35,472 nucleotides of DNA from an uncultured Lachnospiraceae bacterium. GTDB lineage: Bacteria; Bacillota; Clostridia; Lachnospirales; Lachnospiraceae. Numbering within the stretch: position 1 is the stretch's first letter; every line of letters begins with the position of its first letter. The notes beneath the pieces are model-generated. The model was given only the letters and a program-made list of their open reading frames with translations. It did no database searches and was not told where the DNA came from. Positions 1-8,115 of this stretch are shown here, piece after piece. The stretch covers positions 1 to 35,472 of the forward strand of contig CAMOJW010000004.1 of NCBI GenBank assembly GCA_946617225.1, read 5' to 3'. The position numbers and the translations under genes are program-made.

Positions 1-3000
1 GTCCACTTGGCGTAGTAGGTCTTGTTTCCGGTGGTACCCTTCTTGATGGCAGTCCCCTTGGTTTTGAACTTGGAGTCGCTGTCCCAGCCGCTGAAAACGT
101 AGTACTCGCGGACGGGTTTCTGCAGCGTGACCGCATCGATCACGGTGTAGGTCCTGGTCAGCGGTGCATCTTCTGCCTCCTCCCCACTGTTCATCACATA
201 ATTGATGGTGTAGTCGATGAGCTCCCACTGGGCGTAGAGGGTGACCTTGCCGTTGTTGGTCCTGGTGAGCTCCTTGGCTACGCCCTTGTTGGCGATGGCG
301 AGGCCGGAGCCGTCCTTGCTGGTGTTCCAGCCGACGAATTTGTAACCTTTGCGCTTGAAAGCGTTGGCAGTCAGAGCCTTGCCGGTCTTGTAAGGAATGC
401 CGGTGAGGGTCTTCATGGTCCCGGTGCCGCCGTTGGCGTTGAAGATGACCGAGAATTTGTTCTTGTTGTAAGCAGTATTACCGGACACGCGGACGATCTG
501 GGAATAGCTGGTGCCGGAGCCATCCTTGGCGCTGGCGGTGATCCTGGCCCAGCCGTCATCTTCGCCGAACAGGTGCCAGCCGTCTTCGTCCTCGTACACA
601 CTGACGATGCCTCTGTCACTGCTTTCCAGCGTCACACTCTGACAGGTGGCATCATCCGGCCCGATCTGAGCGGTGATAGGCCCTGTGGACGCATCAAAAT
701 CGATCAGTTCAGGCAGCTCGACAGCAATACTCTCTGCAGGGATGATCGTCCGGACACCGCAGTAGATATTGTAACTCTGCTCGAAGTCCTCCCAGCTGCC
801 GAATTCATTTACAAGTTCATCAAACAGCCGGTCGAACTGTTCTCTGGACCCGGCATAGTAAATGTTGCCCTGATAGATAAGGCCCAGTGTATCGCCCTCG
901 ATCTTCTCCAGGCTTTCGGGAATGACGATATAGCCTGCATTTGAGCTCAAGAATGCACGCTCTCCGACCTTCCTGATCCCTTCAGGAAGGACATATCCGT
1001 CGATTCCGGAGCATTCGGAAAACGCATAGCTGCCAATCTCCTGCAGACCAGCAGGAAAATCGATGCTGCTCAGCGAAGGGCAGTAGCCGAAAGAGCCGTT
1101 GCCAATGCAGGTGACTGTGTCAGGGATCGTCACGCTCTGCAGCTTAGTGCATCCATAGAATAGATCGTCCGGGATCCTGGTGAGCCAGGAGGGAATGGTC
1201 ACAGTCTGGAACTGTGAACCTGTAAACACACCTTCCGCGATCACTTCCAGATTCTCGGGGAAATTAATGCTGCTCATACCGCTGTAACTGAAAGAATACT
1301 CTCCGAGCATTTCCATCGATTCGGGAAGGACGATGGACTTGAGCGCAGTGCAGTCCATGAACGCCGAACTTCTGATCTCCTTAAGTCCCTCGGACAGTTT
1401 GACAGATTTGAGCTTCGCACAACCGCCAAATGCAGCGGGATTGATCACCTGGATCCCGGAACCGATCACGACCGTCTGGACATTCTGGAGACTATAGAAC
1501 TGGAGGTCTCCCATGTCCGTAACACCATTCTCGAAGACGACCTTGATGATGTTTTTCCGGTTGGATTTCCACGGCGGGTTCTGGTTGTCATATCCTTTCA
1601 GGGTTCCGTTTCCATAGAAAGTCAGCGTCCTCTTGGCACCTGAACCGGTGACTTTCCATTTGGCCTTCTGTACGACAGGTGCGTCTAAAGGATGGTCGTA
1701 AGTCAGGGTGATGCTCTCCGAGAGTTCCAACGGCAGACTCGTGACAAGTTCCCCGTCCGGTGTGCTGAACACGGCGGGCAGGGCGATCTCTTTTTCCAGG
1801 TGCAGCGGGGCCCGGATCACGCGGAGCGCAGTCATGCCTTCAAAGACGTCTTCATTCACGCCGGCCAGCGAAGACAGGTCGAAGCTGCTCAGATCCAGTT
1901 CTTCCAGACTGCTGCAGTTTTTGAACATCCGGGAGATCTTGGTCACACCACTGGTATCCCAGCCGGTGAGATCGATAGTCTGCAGGTTCCCGCATCCCTC
2001 GAACAGCTTAGACATATCCTTGTGTTCTGTGACATCCAGACCACTCATGTGCAGTTCTTCCAGCCCGGTAATGGTGGAGAAATAGCCCGGACAATTGTAG
2101 GGCAGGTGAACACCGGGCTGCAGCGTCAGCGAGCGGGTATCGGAGGGAAACACTTCAAAATCGATGCGGATGTAGTCCGATTCCATCCCGTCCAGAATAC
2201 CGCTGCCGGGAACGACGATATCCCTCTGGTCACCATTGTAATAAGACAGCTCGATATAATGGTCATAACTGTCATAGTATGCATCGTAGTCTTCCAGCCA
2301 CGGGCTCGTCTCTCCGTGTACAGTCACGTAGCACACTTCCCCAAGGTTGGATCCATCCATTGTACTGATCCCAATGTCTGTGTTGCCGGGTCTAAGGCCC
2401 CTGATATAGTAGGTGCCCTCCTCCTGATAGATCTCCGCCACCCCAGGGTCGGAATAATCGAACGCGAGGGTCTTGTTGGTCGTGTTGGCCGGCAGGATCG
2501 TCAGCAGGATCGGGACTACTTCGCCCACTTCGATGTCAGAGGGGACTGAGGGGATGAACTCTTCGGCCATAACGATCTCAGCCAGTTCTGTCTCATAGAG
2601 GCCGTCTTCATCGCGGAAGACCCTGCCACAGTTCTCGCAGTACCAGTATTCCGTTTCGCCGCCGACTGTATAGCCGAATTCATGGACCAGGGAATGCCCC
2701 TCAGCGGGCAGCAGTGTATCCTCGTAGGAGATCTCCTCTGCGCCGTACTCATCGCGGAAGATCTTTCCGCAGATGTCACACACCCAGTAATCTGTTTGAC
2801 CGCCGTTCGTACAGTCCGGAGCCTCTCCCATCACAAAGTGGAACTCATGCGTGTGTTCGGTCTGCCCGTGGTCCACTACAGTCAGGGTGATGGAACTGGA
2901 AACGCCGGTGTCCTTAGAAGTAGCTGTGAGAGTCAGCGTGCCGGCTCTGAAGAATGTAATGTAGTAGTATTCATAATAAACAGTTTCTTCTCCGTTATCG

Positions 3001-5804
3001 TACGGCATGATCTCCAATTCGATATCGGCTACATCCGTGTCGCTGACAGACCAGGAGACATTCTGTCCGGTATTAGTCGGATCGTTTGCATTGTAAACAT
3101 GTTCGTTCAATTCTATACGATCCTCGATGTAGTAGTGGTCATCGAAATCGTACAGGTCCATGTCGTTCAGGACATGGATCTTAAAGGTGGTTTTGAATAC
3201 TCCTTCTTCTGTAGATGTAGAGGCCGTGAGCACAGCTGTGCCCTTGGCCTTGCATTTCAGTTTATTGTCAGAAGTCACCTCTGCAACGGAGGGATCCGAG
3301 GAACTCCAGACAAATGAGTCTATACTCGAATCAAAAGTTAAATACGCTCTGCCGCTCAGATCGATCACCGTTCCGACTCCATAACCGGAATCAAGATCGA
3401 CATGAACAGATGACGATATATGCGTGAAGGCATCAAGATAATAGTCACCACAAGTCACCCTGAGAGTGAATTCGCCTTCCTCTAATGCCGTGAGTATTCC
3501 ATTCTCATCCACGGTCGCTATATTGGGATTGGAAGACTCCCACTGATAAACGGCATCATCAGGCTCGTCTCCCACCAGCCATACGATCCACTCTTTCAGA
3601 TCATAAGTAAGGCCGGTGTTCATGCCTTCCATATAAATATCAAATGGTGCCGTCACATGCAGAACAGTGTCTGCTGTGTACTTCCCATCAGTGACAGTGA
3701 GCGTAACAACACCCTGTTTATAAGCTGTCAGAATTCCGTTTTCATCAATGTCCGCTATGGACGGATCCTGGGAAGTCCAGACGAACTCCGCCGCACTCCC
3801 GTCATTGACATAGTATAGTCCTGTCAATTCCGGATCTGTCAGATCCAAGGTCTCGCCCACGGCACAGGACATCTCCTCGTGCTCGAATGCTATTCCGCAG
3901 ACCTTGACCACACAGACATCCTTGTACGCTCCGTCGATGGTCTGGGCAGTAATAGTCCTTACACCGATACCGTCAGTAGTGATCGTGACCGGTTCATTGA
4001 TGTACTTCATAAAGTCGTCGGAATTGTTATCCACTAGGATCACATTGTTCCAGGCGGTATCAGCAAAAATAGGACTGAGTCTCCACAGGACAGCCGTCGA
4101 GGAGGCATTTTCAGGAGTGATCGCAGCTGTCAGTTCGGCGGTCTCGCCCTGGTCCATGAACAGCTGGTGATAATTCAGCGTGACTCCTGTGGGGTGTACC
4201 GGATCGGAAGCGCCGCAGATGATATGGCAGCTGCCCTGATCAATAAACCATCCGCCGTTGACCCGATTCTGCCACATTTCTTCGGATCCCTGATAATAGA
4301 TGGCCGTGAAGCTGCCTATTACATCGTCACCGAGATATTGCACCGAAGAAGGGATATAAATGCTCTTTGCTCCATAGAAAGCATGTTCCCCGAGGTATGT
4401 CACGCCGGAGGGAACGACGACCTGCTCCAATTCTGAACTTGTAAAAGCATACCCGTCCACCTTCGTAAGTGTACTGGGCAATGCGATCGAACTGAAAGAT
4501 CTGACACCATTAAAAGCGCCGGTCCCGATCGATGTGATGCCTTCTCCGATCTCGATCTTCCGGATCTTACCGGCAAGCGCATCCCAGGGTTTGGTCTGAT
4601 ACGGCATGCTGACATTTTCGGGATTGCCTATCCTGCCGCTTCCGTTAACACGCAGGATACCATCCTCGGTCACTTCCCATGTGAAACCGCCATCTAACGT
4701 ACCGGAAGTGACATCCTGTCCCTGCTCCATCTGACTGGAATCACAGTGAACTGTAACGCCCGAACCGTAATAGATATCATTCCATTCCCCCTCCGTGCCC
4801 TGATAATAGATGACCATGCCTTCCGCAAAAGCATAGTTGTCAATATGAGTCACACTGTTCGGAATGTAAAGTGTAAGTCCCGTGCATCTGAAAAAGGCCT
4901 GATACTCAATAGTGGATATGGAATCAGGGAGTTCCAGTTCCCTGAGGCTGAGACAGCCATTAAAAGTATCAGAACCTATGACCTCGATTCCGTAGCCCAG
5001 CTGTACCTCAGTCAATTTAGGACAACCGCCGAAACACGACGCAGGCAGCGAAGTCAGCGTCTGCGGTAAGACCGCTTTCTTTAGCCGCGGCATTTCGGAG
5101 AACATAGCTTCACTCAGAGAAGTGATCCCCTCGCCAACGCGTACTTCCGTGATCCGCTCCTTATAATTGGCCCAGCTGAACTGTCCGTTGTAATATTCGT
5201 TGTATGTGCTTTCATAGAGATCTCCCTCTCCGGTGATCTCCAGGAGCATGCCGTCAGAGGTCTCCGTCACTTCCCAGAAAGCATCCGGACCGCATCTGCC
5301 GCTGGTCATCTCCTCATCGATGATGGTATAGTCCTTGGGGTCGCGAACGACCGGGTCGGACTCCTCACCGGGGATCTCAAAAACAAGATCGCCATTACCG
5401 GTATCGTTTGTGCCGGTCTCGTTAGTGGCGGCATCGTTAGATCCGGCATCATCAGATCCGTCATTTTCAGGCCTTTCAGCATCATTCGATGCCGATCCCT
5501 GAACGGGTGCTGCAGGTCCCCTGTCGCTTCCCGCATCTCCGGAAGGCTGTTCAACAGCATCCTGTCCGCTGCCTGCAGGCTGTTCGGCTGAGGCGGACTC
5601 AGGCTGTGCCTCTTCATTGTCTGCAGATCCCCCACGATCTGCAGCCGGCTGCTCCTCTGCTGCCGGACTCTTGTCTGCGCCGGAAGACTCCTCTGCCGAT
5701 GCAGGAGCAGTCTCTGTCTGCTCTGCCTCAGCAGCCGTCACAGGTACCGTGATGTTCGTGAAGATCATCGCGGCCGCCAGCATGACAGCAATAAAACGTT
5801 TCAT
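1..5804 (-). CDS. Giant secreted BspA-like surface protein (LRR_5 repeats, DUF285-type LRRs, Big_2 Ig-like domains, paired CxxC repeats, InlB_B/Flg_new-type repeats); C-terminus cut by left window edge
   Basis: Manual translation from ATG at 5804 (RBS AGGAGGGT) gives MKRFIAVMLAAAMIFTNITVPVTAAEAEQTETAPAS (signal peptide), then a low-complexity E/A/S/D/T linker, LRR_5 segments (IEIGEGITSIGTGAFNGVRSF, LKSIVLPESMEMLGEYSFSYSG), Ig-like repeats (WTSQDPSIADIDENGILTAYKQGVVTLTVT), DUF285-like MFKNCSSLEELDLSSFDLSS, and InlB-type repeats (FNANGGTGTMKTLTG...GYKFVGWNT...VTLYAQWE) at the edge. The start-codon frame and the frame read at positions 3-250 agree. Not in the ORF track because no stop lies in the window. 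Confidence 0.93.
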   Translation of the reverse strand, partial: MKRFIAVMLAAAMIFTNITVPVTAAEAEQTETAPASAEESSGADKSPAAEEQPAADRGGSADNEEAQPESASAEQPAGSGQDAVEQPSGDAGSDRGPAAPVQGSASNDAERPENDGSDDAGSNDAATNETGTNDTGNGDLVFEIPGEESDPVVRDPKDYTIIDEEMTSGRCGPDAFWEVTETSDGMLLEITGEGDLYESTYNEYYNGQFSWANYKERITEVRVGEGITSLSEAMFSEMPRLKKAVLPQTLTSLPASCFGGCPKLTEVQLGYGIEVIGSDTFNGCLSLRELELPDSISTIEYQAFFRCTGLTLYIPNSVTHIDNYAFAEGMVIYYQGTEGEWNDIYYGSGVTVHCDSSQMEQGQDVTSGTLDGGFTWEVTEDGILRVNGSGRIGNPENVSMPYQTKPWDALAGKIRKIEIGEGITSIGTGAFNGVRSFSSIALPSTLTKVDGYAFTSSELEQVVVPSGVTYLGEHAFYGAKSIYIPSSVQYLGDDVIGSFTAIYYQGSEEMWQNRVNGGWFIDQGSCHIICGASDPVHPTGVTLNYHQLFMDQGETAELTAAITPENASSTAVLWRLSPIFADTAWNNVILVDNNSDDFMKYINEPVTITTDGIGVRTITAQTIDGAYKDVCVVKVCGIAFEHEEMSCAVGETLDLTDPELTGLYYVNDGSAAEFVWTSQDPSIADIDENGILTAYKQGVVTLTVTDGKYTADTVLHVTAPFDIYMEGMNTGLTYDLKEWIVWLVGDEPDDAVYQWESSNPNIATVDENGILTALEEGEFTLRVTCGDYYLDAFTHISSSVHVDLDSGYGVGTVIDLSGRAYLTFDSSIDSFVWSSSDPSVAEVTSDNKLKCKAKGTAVLTASTSTEEGVFKTTFKIHVLNDMDLYDFDDHYYIEDRIELNEHVYNANDPTNTGQNVSWSVSDTDVADIELEIMPYDNGEETVYYEYYYITFFRAGTLTLTATSKDTGVSSSITLTVVDHGQTEHTHEFHFVMGEAPDCTNGGQTDYWVCDICGKIFRDEYGAEEISYEDTLLPAEGHSLVHEFGYTVGGETEYWYCENCGRVFRDEDGLYETELAEIVMAEEFIPSVPSDIEVGEVVPILLTILPANTTNKTLAFDYSDPGVAEIYQEEGTYYIRGLRPGNTDIGISTMDGSNLGEVCYVTVHGETSPWLEDYDAYYDSYDHYIELSYYNGDQRDIVVPGSGILDGMESDYIRIDFEVFPSDTRSLTLQPGVHLPYNCPGYFSTITGLEELHMSGLDVTEHKDMSKLFEGCGNLQTIDLTGWDTSGVTKISRMFKNCSSLEELDLSSFDLSSLAGVNEDVFEGMTALRVIRAPLHLEKEIALPAVFSTPDGELVTSLPLELSESITLTYDHPLDAPVVQKAKWKVTGSGAKRTLTFYGNGTLKGYDNQNPPWKSNRKNIIKVVFENGVTDMGDLQFYSLQNVQTVVIGSGIQVINPAAFGGCAKLKSVKLSEGLKEIRSSAFMDCTALKSIVLPESMEMLGEYSFSYSGMSSINFPENLEVIAEGVFTGSQFQTVTIPSWLTRIPDDLFYGCTKLQSVTIPDTVTCIGNGSFGYCPSLSSIDFPAGLQEIGSYAFSECSGIDGYVLPEGIRKVGERAFLSSNAGYIVIPESLEKIEGDTLGLIYQGNIYYAGSREQFDRLFDELVNEFGSWEDFEQSYNIYCGVRTIIPAESIAVELPELIDFDASTGPITAQIGPDDATCQSVTLESSDRGIVSVYEDEDGWHLFGEDDGWARITASAKDGSGTSYSQIVRVSGNTAYNKNKFSVIFNANGGTGTMKTLTGIPYKTGKALTANAFKRKGYKFVGWNTSKDGSGLAIANKGVAKELTRTNNGKVTLYAQWELIDYTINYVMNSGEEAEDAPLTRTYTVIDAVTLQKPVREYYVFSGWDSDSKFKTKGTAIKKGTTGNKTYYAKW

Positions 5805-5844
5805 GATACCCTCCTGTTTTCCCAAGTTGTTTAAATGTCGAATC

Positions 5845-5873
5845 GTGGATTAAATTCCACATTATCAATTATA
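5845..5873 (-). promoter_or_regulatory. Putative -10 (TATAAT, 5868-5873) of the BspA-like gene with a GTGGA/TCCAC dyad (5845-5860) just downstream
   Basis: Minus strand reads GTGTATAATTGATAATGTGGAATTTAATCCAC upstream of the 5804 start; the -35 is weak. Confidence 0.4.
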
Positions 5874-5963
5874 CACGTAAAGTTGATCAAATAAGCTTCA
5901 GAGTAAATTATTTTTTTCGATGAGTTTAAGTCATGCAAGACCCGGAGCTTCTGCTGATCGGGC

Positions 5964-6003
5964 ACAAAAAGAGAGCGCTTGCAAATGTATGTGCAAGCGC
6001 TCT
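5964..6003 (-). terminator. Rho-independent terminator downstream of the yneA-like gene
   Basis: 12-bp stem AGAGCGCTTGCA (5972-5983) / TGCAAGCGCTCT (5992-6003); on the minus strand it is followed by CTTTTTG. Confidence 0.75.
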
Positions 6004-6086
6004 TATGACAGGCATGGATATTCTGGCAAAATGGAATCTACGGACCATAATGGATCTCCTGATCATTATGGATCCACTGTATGATC

Positions 6087-6668
6087 TCACGGCAGCTTCT
6101 CTTCCGAATAGTAGGGAACGATCAGAGTATCCCCGGGATGGATCTTCAAACTGGTCATGTCCTCCTGATAGGTGAGGTTGTTGATAGAGCAGACCTCACG
6201 GAGATAATCCTTCATGTCCGGATAATGGACCGCATCGGCATACTGGGCGGCATAGTCCATAAAGTCCTCTCCATAGGCCACCGTGATATCCGTGTAATAC
6301 TTGTAATCCTCTGCTGCCTCGACTGCTGCAGCATGAGAATACAGGCCCGCGGAAAACAGAGAGCAGCACAGAAGGATGCCCAGAACGGCCAGACGGATCA
6401 CTGCAGAGCGAGGGAACAGAACGGTCTGAACAGCAGCCGTGCGGGACACTCTCCCGGCAGCTGCTGTGTAAGCAGACACAGTGCGTCTGACTGTCCTGCG
6501 GGCTGCATCGGCCTGAGCTGCGGCGGTGTTCGCAAGATTCCTGCGGGCTGCGGCTGTATCGATCACTGTATATCTCCTCCTGCGGGCTGCAGGCGCGGAA
6601 TGAGCGGCAGCTGTTGCGGCTCCGGCAGTTCGATTTATATTGATCACCTGAATACTATGTGCGTACAT
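6087..6668 (-). CDS. YneA-like SOS cell-division suppressor: membrane protein with divergent LysM-like C-terminus
   Basis: ORF 6087..6689; preferred start ATG at 6668 (MYAHSIQ) preceded by GGGAGGT. One TM segment (LAVLGILLCCSLFSAGLYSHAAA); C-terminal DYLREVCSINNLTYQEDMTSLKIHPGDTLIVPYY resembles LysM; divergent from lexA as in Bacillus lexA-yneA. Confidence 0.75.
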   Translation of the reverse strand: MYAHSIQVININRTAGAATAAAHSAPAARRRRYTVIDTAAARRNLANTAAAQADAARRTVRRTVSAYTAAAGRVSRTAAVQTVLFPRSAVIRLAVLGILLCCSLFSAGLYSHAAAVEAAEDYKYYTDITVAYGEDFMDYAAQYADAVHYPDMKDYLREVCSINNLTYQEDMTSLKIHPGDTLIVPYYSEEKLP

Positions 6669-6696
6669 ATCGTACCTCCCAACTGTCAAAACAGGA

Positions 6697-6771
6697 CGAA
6701 CAGATGTTTGCTACGAGTATGAGTATATCGAACATACATTCTTTTGTCAACAGAAATCGAACATATTTTCG
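6697..6771. promoter_or_regulatory. Three LexA/SOS boxes in the yneA-lexA divergent intergenic region
   Basis: CGAACAGATGTTTG (6697-6710), CGAACATACATTCT (6729-6742, weaker), CGAACATATTTTCG (6758-6771), compared with the Gram-positive consensus CGAACRNRYGTTYG. Confidence 0.85.
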
Positions 6772-6780
6772 GAATATATG

Positions 6781-6809
6781 TTTGCTTTTTGAGATGATTC
6801 TGTTATAAT
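6781..6809 (+). promoter_or_regulatory. lexA promoter
   Basis: -10 TATAAT (6804-6809) with TTTGCT/TTGCTT -35-like sequence (6781-6787), 16-17 bp spacing. Confidence 0.6.
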
Positions 6810-6866
6810 AAGTAAAAATGCAGAATGCAATAAGTCTGCGGTTCAGTACAGGAAGGAGAAGCGCTG

Positions 6867-7478
6867 ATGGCACGAATCACCCCCAAGCAGGAACAGATCC
6901 TGGAATATATCAAGAAAGAGATCTTAGAGAAGGGTTACCCGCCGACGGTGCGTGAGATCTGCGAGACTGTTCATCTCAAATCCACCTCTTCCGTTCACTC
7001 CCACCTCAATTCCCTGGAGCGCAACGGTTTCATCCGCCGCGATCCCACCAAACCGCGCGCCATCGAGATCTGCGACGACAGCTTCCAGATGGTCCGCACG
7101 GAGATGACCTCTCTTCCCATCGTCGGCAGGGTGGCTGCCGGCGAACCGATCCTCGCTCAGGAGAACATCGAGGAGTATTTCCCAGTACCGGCTGAGCTGG
7201 TCCCTTCGGGTGAGTCCTACGCCCTGCGCGTCCACGGTGAATCCATGATCAACGCCGGTATCATGGACGGCGATCTCGTCATGGTCAATTCCGTCAACAC
7301 CGCCTCCAATGGCGACATGGTCGTAGCCCTGGTTGACGATTCCGCCACAGTGAAGACTTTCTACAAGGAGAAGGATCACATCCGTCTGCAGCCCGAGAAC
7401 GACAATATGGATCCCATCATCGTCGACAACTGCATCATCCTAGGGAAGGTCTGGGCTGTGTTCAGGTATCTGAGGTAA
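6867..7478 (+). CDS. lexA: LexA repressor (SOS regulator)
   Basis: MARITPKQEQILEYIKKEILEKGYPPTVREICETVHLKSTSSVHSHLNSLERNGFI... HTH plus S24 peptidase domain (VHGESMINAGIMDGDLV). Confidence 0.98.
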   Translation: MARITPKQEQILEYIKKEILEKGYPPTVREICETVHLKSTSSVHSHLNSLERNGFIRRDPTKPRAIEICDDSFQMVRTEMTSLPIVGRVAAGEPILAQENIEEYFPVPAELVPSGESYALRVHGESMINAGIMDGDLVMVNSVNTASNGDMVVALVDDSATVKTFYKEKDHIRLQPENDNMDPIIVDNCIILGKVWAVFRYLR

Positions 7479-7490
7479 ATGATTGTGATG

Positions 7491-7520
7491 AAAGCCGTGC
7501 CGGGAGGGCACGGCTTTTTT
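7491..7520 (+). terminator. lexA Rho-independent terminator
   Basis: AAGCCGTGCC GGGA GGGCACGGCTTTTTT. Confidence 0.9.
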
Positions 7521-7602
7521 AATGTTGCGAAATCTTTTTTTATGCGGCCCTGAGAGCGGATCTTACCACAGCTTTGTCTTATATCCGGTTTTGTCCGGTG
7601 AA

Positions 7603-7997
7603 ATAAGCCCAACTCCTGTTTCCGCTTTTCGGGGCTTACTACCTTTCCTGCAATGTAAGCCGTGGGCAGGAAATAGCGACTCGAGGCTTACGGCTATTCC
7701 GGAGATATAAGCTCGAACCCTGATAATCTGCGCGTGGGCTTATTACTCCTTTGACTCAAATAAGCTCAAGGCTATTATCTACCCCTTGAGGCTTATGTGC
7801 CCGTAAGCCCCCAAAGGGGATTATCCCTTCCAGGCTTATCGTCACGAATATCCTGTAAGCTCTAAAGGCTATCTCGCATCCGCTGGGCTTACTATCACCA
7901 AAAGTCTATAAGCCCAGAAGAGGAACCTTGCGCTTGCGGGCTTATCTTCTCAAGAAATATGTAAGCCCGGAAGACGGTTCCCCGCTTCCAGGCTTAC
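7603..7997. repeat. Phased inverted-motif array: 8 x [RTAAGCYY - ~20 nt - RRGCTTAY], period 52-53 bp (one 43-bp unit)
   Basis: Forward TAAGC motifs start at 7604, 7656, 7708, 7761, 7804, 7856, 7909, 7962; reverse (A/G)GGCTTA motifs start at 7632, 7684, 7736, 7789, 7832, 7885, 7938, 7990. Coordinates counted directly; intervening sequence is not conserved. Confidence 0.95.
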
Positions 7998-8084
7998 CCC
8001 TGATCGTCGTCACAGTTGATGATCATTGTTATAGTTGTTTCTGTCGTGATATTTTCCCTATTTCACGGCAGAATTAACGTTCTC

Positions 8085-8102
8085 CGGCCTCGTCAGAGGC
8101 CG
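8085..8102. terminator. Hairpin downstream of rsfS (possible terminator, weak T-tract)
   Basis: CGGCCTC GTCA GAGGCCG. Confidence 0.45.
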
Positions 8103-8115
8103 AGCTGCGTCAGGA

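Noticed and set aside
413-5853. Numerous short ORFs on both strands (e.g. 1692..2549 +, 2682..3317 +, 5306..5635 -)
   Set aside because: All lie inside the giant minus-strand BspA-like reading frame in other frames.
7603-7997. CRISPR array interpretation of the TAAGC repeats
   Set aside because: Conserved units are only about 8 bp, alternate in orientation, and no cas genes are nearby; variable segments are 15-25 nt between inverted motifs.
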